Shown in pieces: positions 7,997 to 16,866 of a DNA stretch of 64,000 nucleotides. A program made the translations under genes and the position numbers. The first letter of the stretch is position 1. Each line of letters begins with the position of its first letter. The stretch comes from G958296245 sp965262055 (lineage in GTDB: Bacteria > Chloroflexota > Dehalococcoidia > Lucifugimonadales > G958296245), in assembly GCA_965262055.1 (NCBI GenBank), contig CBDHEI010000001.1, positions 434,001 through 498,000 of the forward strand, in the 5' to 3' direction. Under the pieces are notes generated by a model. It did no database searches and was not told where the DNA came from. It was given only the letters and a program-made list of their open reading frames with translations.

Positions 7997-9139
7997 CTAC
8001 CCCTCCCACCAGTCCCGGTATGGATTCTCGCGGTCCGCGAGCGGGAACGTGACCCTGCCCCCGGCCCTCTGGGACTGGTGCACCGCCATGATCATCTCCA
8101 GCGCGGCGCGTCCGTCCTCGCCGCTGGAGACCGCCTCCACGTCGCGGTCGTCCATGACGGCGCTGGCGAGCTCGTCCGCGAGCAGGCGGTTACTGAGGTG
8201 CATCGCCTCGTCGTATGTCCTAGTGCTCCCGTCAGGTCGCTTCTCCCAGTCGTCCAGTAGCACGCGTTCCCACTTCCCGGCGCCGTCGTCGGGTATCCAC
8301 TGCCCGTATGGGTAGATGTACATCTCGCCCCTGGGAGAGTTGCGCAGAGAGATGATGCCGCCGGTCCCGTGGACCTCGAAGCCGAACCAGCGCCTTGTGC
8401 GGTCGGCGGACAGGTCGGTCGGGTGCGACTCGAAGTGGCCGGTGATCCCGTTGTCGAACGCGAAGTAGGCTGCCACGCCATTGCCGGCGATGAGCCCGAT
8501 CTCCTCGCCGCCCACGCGGACATCGCCTGCCTCCACCTCGCGCCCGTCCTGGGTCACGTGACCGTGGGCCCAGACCGGGTCGGCGGCCGAGAAGTGCCGC
8601 ATGCTGTCCATCATGTGCGTGCCGAGCACCATGAGGTCCTCGGCGCCGGAGCGGTGGTCGGCCTTGCCGTGCGTCCGGATGACCTGCACCTCGCCGATCT
8701 CCCCGGCGTCGACCAGCTTCTTCGCGTGCATCTCGTAGGCGTTGGTGCGCCGGTGGGCCACGGCCATCCTGACGCCGTTGGCGCGGCACGCCTCTACCAT
8801 CGCGTCGGCGTCGACCAGCGTCGGCGCCATCGGCTTCTCGCAGAGGATGCCCTTGGCCCCCGACTCTGCAGCGGCGACAACCATGTCCCTGTGGCAGTCC
8901 ACCCAGCGGGGGCAGACGTTGACCAGGTCGAGGTCCTCCGCTTCCAGCATCTCGCGGTAGTCGGTGTACAGGTGTGCGGCACCGGTGCGCTTGCCGGCGT
9001 GCTGGCGGCCCGCGGGGTCGTCGTCCGCCACGGCGACGACCTCCACACCCGACACCCACTGGTAGGCAGTGTCCAGGTGATGGCCGTAGTCCCCTCTACC
9101 CGTTCTGCCTATGATGCCGGCCCGCAGCTTGGTCTTCAC
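7997..9139 (-). CDS. Gfo/Idh/MocA family oxidoreductase
   Basis: A 380-residue NAD(P)-dependent dehydrogenase. It begins KLRAGIIGRTGRGDYG, a variant of the Rossmann glycine motif, and contains LCEKPMAPT, the EKP motif carrying the conserved lysine near residue 100, then an alpha/beta C-terminal domain. The GTG start follows AGGAG. The family oxidises or isomerises sugars, inositols and pseudosaccharides. It is preceded, 10 bases away, by the CehA/McbA-type gene and followed by rpiB, so a sugar or polyol pathway is likely. The substrate is unassigned. Confidence 0.88.
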   Translation of the reverse strand: MKTKLRAGIIGRTGRGDYGHHLDTAYQWVSGVEVVAVADDDPAGRQHAGKRTGAAHLYTDYREMLEAEDLDLVNVCPRWVDCHRDMVVAAAESGAKGILCEKPMAPTLVDADAMVEACRANGVRMAVAHRRTNAYEMHAKKLVDAGEIGEVQVIRTHGKADHRSGAEDLMVLGTHMMDSMRHFSAADPVWAHGHVTQDGREVEAGDVRVGGEEIGLIAGNGVAAYFAFDNGITGHFESHPTDLSADRTRRWFGFEVHGTGGIISLRNSPRGEMYIYPYGQWIPDDGAGKWERVLLDDWEKRPDGSTRTYDEAMHLSNRLLADELASAVMDDRDVEAVSSGEDGRAALEMIMAVHQSQRAGGRVTFPLADRENPYRDWWEG

Positions 9140-9149
9140 GGTGCTGCTC

Positions 9150-11708
9150 CTAGAGCGACAGGCCGAGGGCCTGAACGCGCCGCTCGATGGACTGTCGCGC
9201 CTCCACGAATGGGCGCTGGAGGTGGGCGATGTGGTCCGCCTCGCCGTGGGGGTGAGTTGTCGTACCCGGCAGGTGCTGGACCGAGGTATGCTCCATGTAA
9301 GCCATGCCGCCCTCGATCAGCTTGAGCATCAGTCTCGCCGTGTCGGGGTCGAACATCCACCAGTCGCCGCCAGAGGCCACGTAGATGGGTGACGTATGGG
9401 CGAAGGTGCCGCTCCTCCAGTTGTTGTAGAAGTAATCGCCTATCTGTAGGCCCGCGGCGTCGTCGTCCCTTCCTGGGAAGGCCTCGGGCGATAGGTAGCC
9501 AGGACCGCCGCACCGGGCGGCTATCCAAGTGTGGCCGTCGATCCTGAGGCGCTCCCGCACCTCCAGCCGTCGGTTGCCCTTCTCCGACTGCGCCGACGCG
9601 ACTACCCTGCCCGCCTGCACGATCTCGAGGCGGTGAATCGGGAAGAGGCTCTCCGCGCTTGCGTGGACCTCGACCGTGCCGGGGCCCGACATGTTGAGGG
9701 TGCTGCCGATAGGCTGGCCGTCCACGGTGAGCTCAAGGATGGGGCCGCCGCTGAGGAAGGTGCGCCCAGCCGCTACGGCAGCGCACCAGTTGTCGTAGGT
9801 GAACTCCTGGTCGGGAGGGATGTAGGCGTAGGTCCGGTAGCTGCCCACGGCCACGTCGCTGGACATCTTGTCGGTGCCGCCCACGAGGGGAAGCCTGTAG
9901 CCGCAGTTGAGCGCCTGGTAGTAGTCCCTGTGATTGGTGGTGCTGTGGCTGATGAACTCGACGCCTCTGACACGGCCCGTCGCTATCAGCGCCACTGCCT
10001 CCCCCGTAAGGCCTCCGTAGTGGGCGGCTATCGCGGTGCCGCCCTGCTCGTGCGTCGCGTCTGCCCAGTCGCTCAGGGTAGCCTCCAGGGTACCGCCGAC
10101 CTCGGCCTCGCCCAGGCCGTCGGAGCACCAGGGCATCACCGGCTTCTTGAGGCCCCAGAGCAGCATGTGGCCCATCAGGTGCTGCCTATTCTCCTGTCCC
10201 ACGTAGACGATGGACTGGCCGTCCTTCGAGACGCTGGGCTCTCCGGTGAAGTCCTCGGTGTTGGTGAAGTGGTTGCCCCACTGCGACTGGAGCAGGTTGA
10301 CGACATTGAGGTCCTCGGCGCGGGCCTCTGTGTGAGAGCCCTGCGCCGAGAGCCAGTGGACGTGGGAGTCGCCGCTGAACCAGCGGCGGGCGTTCATGTT
10401 CGTCCAGCGCTTGAGCCGGAGCGTCAACTCCTGCTGGCCGGGCTCGATGCGCACCCTCGTTCGCAGGGGTTCGTACTCGAAGCCGCGGGCGGCGTCGACG
10501 ATGACTTCGCCCCTTGGCAGCCAACCCTGGCAAGTGCCGTCGATGTAGGCGTAGGTGACGTGGCCCAGCCTGAGATCGCCGCCGACGTCCGTGTACCAGG
10601 TGCCCAGGTCGGAGTGGACGTGGCTGTGATGGCCGTGCGGCTGGTACGGCACGCCGTCGGGGGAGCGGAAGTGGACGCGGCACGGCACGGGCTGTCCGGT
10701 GTCGTCGTCGACGACGGTAACATTCACCCAATTCCGGCCGGGGTCGGTCAGCTCGAAGCGCACCTGCTCGGTCTCTACCGCGCCTCCGCTCTGAATATCG
10801 CCCCAACGGGCGCTGCCGACATCCTCGCCAGACTGCTTCACGGTGACGGTAGCAGAGGGTGTCGCGGAGACTTCAACGTAAGCCGGGCTGGACGTCCGGT
10901 TGGGCGCCTGGCCCCAACCCTTGAAGGGGTCGACGACGAACTGGTCGCTCGACTCCCGTGGGAGGGCGAACGCGTAGGTGTTCTCGCCCCTGTCTACCTC
11001 GACGTCAAGGTCGAATGGGCGGCTGGCCCGCTCCGCGTCCTTGAGGACGAGTTTCACCGGACGCCTGCCGGTCCTGACCAGCGGGTTTTCGTCCACACTG
11101 CCCAGGGTGATTCCCGCAACCAGAAAGCGAGGTCCCTTCGGTACGATCTCGATGGCGTCGATGCTCTGCTCGCGACGGGGGTTCTCCCATGCCCACAGGT
11201 AGTAGTGCTGCGCGCTTCCCGACTCCGCCTCGAACTGACGGCGCCCCATGGCGTCCCACGGCCCGGAAGTGCGGGGCATCGGCTCCGCGCCATGGTCGGG
11301 CACGGCGAGGTACGGCATTCCGGCCCTGCCGCCAAGCCCTCCTCGGCCCGACAGGCCGGCTATCTCGAATCGCTCCCGGATTGCGGCGCGCTCGACACTG
11401 CCGTCGGCAAGGTGGAAGACGTACTCTGCGACATCCACTCCCAGCGGCCCGCCCTCTGCAAGCTTAGACTCCAGGAGGCGGTGGGCAAAGACGACGCGCA
11501 GCGCGGAGCGGCCGACCGCGACAGCGACGGGCGCGTCTCCGCCCTTCAAGTCTATGAAGCAGGCGCCGTCCGGCTCGCCATCATCCTGCCCGACGAGAAA
11601 GGGCAGGCCCAGGAGGCTCTGCCGGCCCAGGGTGGGCGATTCCTCTTCCAGCACGCCGGCCCCGGAGTTGCACCAACGAGAGATGTCCATCGGATCGTAG
11701 TCCTGCAT
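9150..11708 (-). CDS. CehA/McbA family metallohydrolase with a long N-terminal region
   Basis: An 852-residue protein. The C-terminal half holds a PHP-type metallohydrolase: WFSGDSHVHW near residue 435 (metal-binding HxH), a glutamate/histidine stretch VGQENRQHLMGH, and AAHYGG further on. The first 400 or so residues are largely beta and include segments like NVTVVDDDTGQPVPCRVHF, resembling carboxypeptidase-regulatory or galactose-binding-like folds seen in CehA-like proteins. CehA and McbA hydrolyse carbamates; most relatives are uncharacterised esterase or phosphoesterase-like enzymes. No obvious signal peptide is seen. It heads the minus-strand run that continues to 1743. Confidence 0.82.
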   Translation of the reverse strand: MQDYDPMDISRWCNSGAGVLEEESPTLGRQSLLGLPFLVGQDDGEPDGACFIDLKGGDAPVAVAVGRSALRVVFAHRLLESKLAEGGPLGVDVAEYVFHLADGSVERAAIRERFEIAGLSGRGGLGGRAGMPYLAVPDHGAEPMPRTSGPWDAMGRRQFEAESGSAQHYYLWAWENPRREQSIDAIEIVPKGPRFLVAGITLGSVDENPLVRTGRRPVKLVLKDAERASRPFDLDVEVDRGENTYAFALPRESSDQFVVDPFKGWGQAPNRTSSPAYVEVSATPSATVTVKQSGEDVGSARWGDIQSGGAVETEQVRFELTDPGRNWVNVTVVDDDTGQPVPCRVHFRSPDGVPYQPHGHHSHVHSDLGTWYTDVGGDLRLGHVTYAYIDGTCQGWLPRGEVIVDAARGFEYEPLRTRVRIEPGQQELTLRLKRWTNMNARRWFSGDSHVHWLSAQGSHTEARAEDLNVVNLLQSQWGNHFTNTEDFTGEPSVSKDGQSIVYVGQENRQHLMGHMLLWGLKKPVMPWCSDGLGEAEVGGTLEATLSDWADATHEQGGTAIAAHYGGLTGEAVALIATGRVRGVEFISHSTTNHRDYYQALNCGYRLPLVGGTDKMSSDVAVGSYRTYAYIPPDQEFTYDNWCAAVAAGRTFLSGGPILELTVDGQPIGSTLNMSGPGTVEVHASAESLFPIHRLEIVQAGRVVASAQSEKGNRRLEVRERLRIDGHTWIAARCGGPGYLSPEAFPGRDDDAAGLQIGDYFYNNWRSGTFAHTSPIYVASGGDWWMFDPDTARLMLKLIEGGMAYMEHTSVQHLPGTTTHPHGEADHIAHLQRPFVEARQSIERRVQALGLSL

Positions 11709-11828
11709 ACCGGCTACCTCCGTCTATCGCGTCGTCGGGCTCACATCCGCCACGATACCACAGTCTCACCAGTCGCAAGTCAGCTTGTCGGTGTCCCCTC
11801 CCTGTACTCCCTGTAGTACCATCCGAAT

Positions 11829-12026
11829 ATGCAGAAGGACTTCACCGCCGTGATTGAAAAAGAGGATGGCTGGTACATAGCGTACTGTCCTGAAATTCCC
11901 GGCGCCAACGGTCAAGGGATGACCGAGGAAACCGCCCGAGAGAGTCTCGTTGAGGCGATCGCACTCATCCTCGAAGACCGACGACCGGATGCAGAGCGCC
12001 ACGGTCCGACTGACATGTTAAAATGA
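11829..12026 (+). CDS. HicB-like antitoxin domain protein (orphan)
   Basis: A 65-residue protein starting MQKDFTAVIEKEDGWYIAYCPEIPGANGQG, the HicB beta-alpha core that in HicAB systems binds the HicA mRNA interferase. There is no HicA reading frame next to it and no C-terminal HTH or RHH DNA-binding part, so it is a minimal, solitary HicB-like protein. It sits 35 bases before tRNA-Thr and is divergent from the metallohydrolase gene. It could be a remnant of a lost toxin-antitoxin pair or a stand-alone regulator. Confidence 0.78.
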   Translation: MQKDFTAVIEKEDGWYIAYCPEIPGANGQGMTEETARESLVEAIALILEDRRPDAERHGPTDMLK

Positions 12027-12060
12027 TCCATCCATAGTAGCCTCTACGGCAGACCCGTTA

Positions 12061-12135
12061 GCCAACGTAGCTCAGCGGTAGAGCAGCGGTTTCGTAAACC
12101 GCAGGCCGTGGGTTCGAGTCCCACCGTTGGCTCCA
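12061..12135 (+). tRNA. tRNA-Thr (anticodon CGU)
   Basis: A complete cloverleaf: acceptor GCCAACG paired with CGTTGGC, D-arm GCTC/GAGC, anticodon stem GCGGT/ACCGC around loop TTCGTAA (anticodon CGT on the gene strand), and T-arm GTGGG-TTCGAGT-CCCAC. The discriminator T at 12132 is followed by an encoded CCA at 12133-12135. Confidence 0.96.
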
Positions 12136-12167
12136 TCTCCATCTTCCGATAGCGCGAGGGAAGAGCC

Positions 12168-13229
12168 ATGGCCAAGGCGAGAATAGGCGTGATCGGCGCC
12201 GGATGGTGGGCGACCCAGTTCCATATCCCCAGCCTGAAGACGTACGAGAAGGCGGACCTTGTCGGCATTGCCGATATCAAGCCGGAGAAGGCCGCGGCCG
12301 CGGCCGACTACTACGACATCAGTAACACCTACGACGACCACCGGGACCTGCTTGCCGCGGGGGTCGACGGCGTCGTCATAGCGGTCCAGCACGCCTACCA
12401 CTACGAGGTTGCCCGCGACGCATTGGACGCGGGCGTGCACGTGCTCGTTGAGAAGCCGATGACACTTACCGCGGCCCACGCCTGGGATCTCGTTGAGCGG
12501 GCGAAGAGCAACGGGCTGCACCTGATGGTCGGCTACACCTCCCAGTTCACCCGGCACGCGCAGGCGGCGCGTGAGATCGTTCAGTCGGGCAAGATCGGCG
12601 AGCTACAGCTCGTTTCCGGCATATACACCTCCTGGGTCGAGTCCTACCTGCGGGGCAGGCCCCAGGACTACGCCGAGGCGTTCGGCTACCCCATCACGGG
12701 CCCGGAGCCCAACAGCTACTCGGACCCGAAGATGGCCGGGGGCGGCCAGGGCCACCTGCAGGTGACGCACCCAATGGGCATGGCGCTATGGGTCACCGGC
12801 CGGCGGGCGGTCGAGGTCTTTGCCTTCATGGAGAGCTACGACCTCGCGGTGGACCTCGTGAACTCGTTCAGCTACAGGCTGGACAACGGGGGGATGGGCA
12901 CGATGGCGTCCACCGGCGCCATGCGCCCGCACCAACAGCTCGACCAAGGGTTCGTGTACTCCGGTAGCAAGGGCTTCGTGCGGCAGGACCTGGCCGGGGG
13001 CCGCCTGGAGGCCCAGTACAACGACGGCACGTCCGAGCAGTTCCCGGACCTGTCGCAGGAGGAGCTGTACCCAGCGCACCTCCCGTCGCGCGGGCTTACG
13101 GATCTGATCCTTGGCGAGGGCGAGAACCGCGCTCCGGGCGAGGTGGGAGCGCGCGTCGTCGAGTTCCTGGAGGCAGGCTACCAGTCGGCAGACACCCGGC
13201 TCCCCGTAAGGGTCGATTCCCTGCTGTAA
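12168..13229 (+). CDS. Gfo/Idh/MocA family oxidoreductase
   Basis: This 353-residue dehydrogenase opens with ARIGVIGAGWWATQFHIP, a clean Rossmann GxGxxA-type motif, and has the family lysine in VLVEKPMTLT near residue 100. The C-terminal domain includes GGGQGHLQVTHPMGMALW, where a conserved histidine usually acts in catalysis. AGGGAAGAG precedes the ATG. It leads a plus-strand set with an amidohydrolase and two further Gfo/Idh/MocA genes, which points to oxidation of a sugar or cyclitol and hydrolysis of a resulting lactone; that chain is inference. Confidence 0.9.
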   Translation: MAKARIGVIGAGWWATQFHIPSLKTYEKADLVGIADIKPEKAAAAADYYDISNTYDDHRDLLAAGVDGVVIAVQHAYHYEVARDALDAGVHVLVEKPMTLTAAHAWDLVERAKSNGLHLMVGYTSQFTRHAQAAREIVQSGKIGELQLVSGIYTSWVESYLRGRPQDYAEAFGYPITGPEPNSYSDPKMAGGGQGHLQVTHPMGMALWVTGRRAVEVFAFMESYDLAVDLVNSFSYRLDNGGMGTMASTGAMRPHQQLDQGFVYSGSKGFVRQDLAGGRLEAQYNDGTSEQFPDLSQEELYPAHLPSRGLTDLILGEGENRAPGEVGARVVEFLEAGYQSADTRLPVRVDSLL

Positions 13230-13274
13230 TGGCGGCGGGCGCCGCGATATCCTTTGACATAGGAGATTGTGCCC

Positions 13275-14147
13275 ATGGACAAGCTGGAGTTCGTCGATAC
13301 GCACGTCCATTTCTACGACATGCAGCACCCGGAGCTCGTCTACGACCACTGGCAGCCCGGCGTTCCGCATCCGACCCTGGGTGACCAGATACAGAAGCTG
13401 GCGGAGAGGAACTACATCGCCGAGGACTACATCGCCGAGACCCGGAACGCGAACGTGACCAAGGCGGTGCACGTGCAGGCCGCCATCGGCAGCCCTGACC
13501 CGGTCACGGAGACCGAGTGGCTACAGGAGGCGGCGGACCGTACGGGGTATCCCCACGGCATCGTCGCGCACGCCGACCTGCGCGACCCGGGCGTCGACGA
13601 GGTGCTGGCGCGCCACTGCAAGTCCCCCAACATGCGGGGCATACGCGACTTTTCTTACGGCGACTACCTGGTCGAGCCGGACTACCACCGGGGTTTCGCC
13701 CTGCTGGAGAAGTACAACCTGGTGTCGAGCATGCCTGCCAACTGGCAGGACATGGAGAAGCTCCGGGCGCTGGCAAACAAGTTTCCCAACATCACCATCG
13801 TCGTCGATCACACGGGGTCTCCCGCGGAGCGCACGGACGAGTACTTCGAGAAGTGGAAATGCGGCGTAGCCGTCGCGGCCACCTGCGACAACATCCGCTG
13901 GAAGATCTCCGGCCTAGGCATGGGCGACCACAACTGGACGGCCGACAGCATCAGGCGGTGGGTGCTAACGTCCATCGAGACGGTTGGCGTGGACCGCTGC
14001 TTCTTCGCCACCAACTGGCCGGTGGACTGGCTATGGAGCACCTACGACGAGGTGGCAGACGCCTACACGGAGATCATCTCCGGCTTCAGCCGGGACGAGC
14101 AGACCGCGCTCTTCTCCAAGAACGCCGAGGAGCTGTACCGCATCTGA
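13275..14147 (+). CDS. Amidohydrolase-2 family hydrolase (lactonase-like)
   Basis: A TIM-barrel metal-dependent hydrolase of 290 residues. It starts with FVDTHVHFYD (HxH metal motif), has VVDHTG mid-barrel and ends with FATNWPVDW, the strand-8 aspartate region typical of amidohydrolase_2 proteins such as fuconolactonase, 4-sulfomuconolactonase and LigI-type lactonases. A GTG two codons upstream (13269) is possible, but the ATG at 13275 is better placed behind GGAG (9 bases). It lies between Gfo/Idh/MocA genes, consistent with hydrolysis of a lactone made by one of them. Confidence 0.87.
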   Translation: MDKLEFVDTHVHFYDMQHPELVYDHWQPGVPHPTLGDQIQKLAERNYIAEDYIAETRNANVTKAVHVQAAIGSPDPVTETEWLQEAADRTGYPHGIVAHADLRDPGVDEVLARHCKSPNMRGIRDFSYGDYLVEPDYHRGFALLEKYNLVSSMPANWQDMEKLRALANKFPNITIVVDHTGSPAERTDEYFEKWKCGVAVAATCDNIRWKISGLGMGDHNWTADSIRRWVLTSIETVGVDRCFFATNWPVDWLWSTYDEVADAYTEIISGFSRDEQTALFSKNAEELYRI

Positions 14148-14196
14148 CGGTGGCCGCTGGACTAGGGCCATGACAATTCGGACTCGGGGGCTATAG

Positions 14197-15468
14197 ATGG
14201 CGCTTCTTCAACTTGCACAGGCCGGGTGCGGCGGGATGGGCCTCCGCCACGTGTATGGACTGGCCGAGCTCCGGCGGTGCGGCTTCGACACGTTCGAGCT
14301 TGCCGCGCTGTGCGACCTGCACAGCTCCGCCGCCGAGCACGTGGCCCGTGTAGCCGAGACGGAGCTGGGTCTGAGGCCGCGCGTCTACACGGACTTCCGG
14401 GCCATGCTTGACGCCGAGCCCGGCCTGGACGCAGTCAACATCGTAACCGACACCCGGATGCACCACGTCTTTGCGGTGGACGCCTTCGACGCGGGCCTCA
14501 ACGTGGCGGTGGAGAAGCCCATGGGGCTGACGGTACGGGCATGCCGCAGGATGATCGGCGCGGCGAACGCAGCGGGCAAGGTCCTCTCCGTCTCAGAAAA
14601 CTACCGGCGCGACCCGATGAACCGCCTCACGAAGGCGCTCCTGCGCGGCGGGGTCATCGGCGAGCCCCGGCTGGCCATCAACGTCGCCACCTCCGGAGGG
14701 CGCGGCGTCCGGCAGGTCGTTGCCTGGCGGCACATGAAGGAACGGGGCGGTCTGATCCTGGAGTACGGCGTGCACACGTCGGACCTGACGCTATACCTGA
14801 TGGGCGGCGTGGAGCGTGTGTTCGCCGAGACGCACCTCTGGGAAAAGACGCGCACGATGGTAGAGACAGCACAGCCCATGCAGCGCTTCTACGAACACCG
14901 AGTGAAGGAAGATGCGGAGAAGGCCGAGGCGATAGAGGCGACCGCCGAGGACACCGGACTGGCCCTGGTCCGGTTCGCCTCGGGCGCCATAGGCCAGACC
15001 ACCTATAGCGACGCCGCCCCCGGTGAGCCGTCGGATACGGACATCATCTACGGCAGCGAGGGATCGCTGCGGCTGCCGGGCAGCCGGTCGGGCCGTCCGG
15101 TCCAAGTGACAATGTCAGACGGAGGGTCCCCTGTAGGCCAGAAAGACCTGCTCGCACAGGCGCCCGATTTCAGGCTCGACGAGACGACATCCAGGATGTT
15201 CGGCGGCAGGGACAGAATCTCGTCATACGACGCTCCGTTCGAGCAGCCGGACCGCAAGCTCATAGCCATCGAGCTACAGGACTTCGCCGACGCCATCTTG
15301 AACGGGCGCAGGCCCGAGGTGACGGGGGAGGAAGGACTGGACGCCGTGGCGCTCTCCTACGCCATCCTGGAATCGGGCCACCTCGTGCAGCCGGTCAGCT
15401 TCGACGACGTTCGCAGCGACCGCGTCAACGCGTACCAGCAGCAGATCAACCAAGCCGCTAAACTGTAG
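14197..15468 (+). CDS. Gfo/Idh/MocA family oxidoreductase, copy A of a tandem pair
   Basis: A 423-residue member that begins ALLQLAQAGCGGMGLRH, an AGCGGMG form of the nucleotide-binding loop, with the catalytic-lysine motif VAVEKPMGLT near residue 110. It is a close paralogue of the gene at 15559-16827: roughly three quarters of residues match by eye, with conserved length, and similarity begins about 25 bases upstream of the start. A shared long C-terminal tail (SFDDVRSDRVN, then YQQ) is unusual in the family. Both probably act on related substrates. Confidence 0.88.
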   Translation: MALLQLAQAGCGGMGLRHVYGLAELRRCGFDTFELAALCDLHSSAAEHVARVAETELGLRPRVYTDFRAMLDAEPGLDAVNIVTDTRMHHVFAVDAFDAGLNVAVEKPMGLTVRACRRMIGAANAAGKVLSVSENYRRDPMNRLTKALLRGGVIGEPRLAINVATSGGRGVRQVVAWRHMKERGGLILEYGVHTSDLTLYLMGGVERVFAETHLWEKTRTMVETAQPMQRFYEHRVKEDAEKAEAIEATAEDTGLALVRFASGAIGQTTYSDAAPGEPSDTDIIYGSEGSLRLPGSRSGRPVQVTMSDGGSPVGQKDLLAQAPDFRLDETTSRMFGGRDRISSYDAPFEQPDRKLIAIELQDFADAILNGRRPEVTGEEGLDAVALSYAILESGHLVQPVSFDDVRSDRVNAYQQQINQAAKL

Positions 15469-15515
15469 GCCCTTCTCCAAAAACGCACAGGGGCTGTACG
15501 CATCCAACGTCGACC
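15469..15515 (+). pseudogene. Remnant of an amidohydrolase 3-prime end at the duplication junction
   Basis: The bases at 15471-15510 (CTTCTCCAAAAACGC, then GGGGCTGTACGCATC) match the last codons of the amidohydrolase gene at about 14110-14147 (CTTCTCCAAGAACGC, then GAGCTGTACCGCATC). The scrap has no complete frame. It marks the left boundary of the duplicated segment. Confidence 0.7.
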
Positions 15516-15558
15516 CCCGAGCGTTGACTCCACAATTCGGACCAAGGGGGGCTATGCA

Positions 15559-16827
15559 GTGGCGCTTCTTCAACTCGCCCAAGCCGGGTGCGGCGGACAG
15601 GGCCTGCGCCACGTGTACGGACTGGCCGTGCTCCGGCGGCACGGCTTCGATAGCTTCGCACTCACCGCGCTGTGCGACCTGCACCGCTCCGCCGCCGAGC
15701 ACGTGGCGCGCGTAGCCGAGGCGGAGCTAGGCCTGAAGCCGCGCATCTACACGGATTTCCGGGCAATGCTCGAAGCCGAGCGCGGCCTGGACGCCGTCAA
15801 TATCGTCACCGACACACGGATGCACCACCCTTTCGCGCTGGACGCCTTCGACGCCGGTCTCCACGTCGCCGTCGAGAAGCCCATGGGCATTACGGTCCGG
15901 GCGTGCCTCAGGATGATGGAGGCGGCGAGCGCGAAGGGCAGGGTCCTGTCCGTCTCCGAGAACGTCCGCCGCGACCCGATGTACCGCCTTGCCAGGGCGC
16001 TGCTGCGCGGCGGGGTCATCGGCGAGCCCCGTCTGCACATGCATGTCTCCACGTCCGGGTCGCGCGCCGTCGAACAGTTGGTTGCCTGGTGGCACATGAA
16101 GGACCGGGGCGGGTGGCTCCTGGAGCAGGGTGTGCACACGTCCGACCTGACACTGTACTTGATGGGGGACGTTGAGCGAGTCTTCGCGGAGACCCACCTC
16201 TGGGAGAGGACCATCAAGATAGCCAGGCCTGAGCAGCCGACGGAGCTCTATGCACACCGCGTCAGGGAGGAGATCGAGGAGGCCGATACTGTAGAGGCAA
16301 CTGCCGAAGACACCGGACTGACCCTGATGAGGTTCTCCTCGGGCGCCATCGGCCAGACCACCTTCAGCGACGCCGCCCCCGGAGAGCAGTCGAGCGCGCA
16401 CGTCATCTTCGGTAGCGAGGGCTCCCTGCGCCTGCCAGGCTTCCGGGCAGGCCGGCCGGTCCAGGTCACCCTCGCCGGCGGGCTGTCACCGGTCGCGCAG
16501 AAAGACCTGATGAGGCAGGTCCCCGACTTCAGGCTCGACGAGACGACCGCCAGGGTGTTCGGTGGCAGGGACAAGCTCTATTCCTACGACGCCCCGATTG
16601 AGCAGACGACCCGCAAGATCCTGGCCGTCGCGCTGCAGGACTTTGCCGACGCCATATTGAGCGGCCGCAGGCCTGAGGTGGCGGGGGAGGAGGGGCTGGA
16701 CGCCGTGGCGCTCTCCTACGCCATCCTGGAGTCGGGCCATGTAGCACAGCCGGTCAGCTTCGACGACGTTCGCAGCGACCGCGTGAACACCTACCAGCAG
16801 GAGATTAACGAGTCCGTCGGCCTGTAG
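15559..16827 (+). CDS. Gfo/Idh/MocA family oxidoreductase, copy B of a tandem pair
   Basis: A 422-residue paralogue of the preceding gene with the same opening (ALLQLAQAGCGGQGLRH), the VAVEKPMGIT lysine motif and the same C-terminal tail. The start is GTG at 15559 behind AAGGGGGG. Differences gather in the substrate-facing C-terminal domain: the MHVSTSGSRAVEQLV segment replaces INVATSGGRGVRQVV, and RPEQPTELYAHR replaces TAQPMQRFYEHR. That fits drift toward another substrate. It ends the plus-strand catabolic run. Confidence 0.88.
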   Translation: MALLQLAQAGCGGQGLRHVYGLAVLRRHGFDSFALTALCDLHRSAAEHVARVAEAELGLKPRIYTDFRAMLEAERGLDAVNIVTDTRMHHPFALDAFDAGLHVAVEKPMGITVRACLRMMEAASAKGRVLSVSENVRRDPMYRLARALLRGGVIGEPRLHMHVSTSGSRAVEQLVAWWHMKDRGGWLLEQGVHTSDLTLYLMGDVERVFAETHLWERTIKIARPEQPTELYAHRVREEIEEADTVEATAEDTGLTLMRFSSGAIGQTTFSDAAPGEQSSAHVIFGSEGSLRLPGFRAGRPVQVTLAGGLSPVAQKDLMRQVPDFRLDETTARVFGGRDKLYSYDAPIEQTTRKILAVALQDFADAILSGRRPEVAGEEGLDAVALSYAILESGHVAQPVSFDDVRSDRVNTYQQEINESVGL

Positions 16828-16866
16828 GCTGCGCCGCCTGTCTTGCGGAAGGACTCGGGCCTATCT

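Noticed and set aside
9531..11816. Long plus-strand open frame opposite the CehA/McbA-type gene
   Set aside because: It is the antisense shadow of a well-supported gene in GC-rich DNA; its translation has no domain and is rich in Ala, Val, Arg, His.
12044..12280. Minus-strand small protein with GLEPTACGLRNRCSTAELR
   Set aside because: This is the translation of the tRNA-Thr gene; the same artefact appears over tRNA-Trp at 31076-31303.
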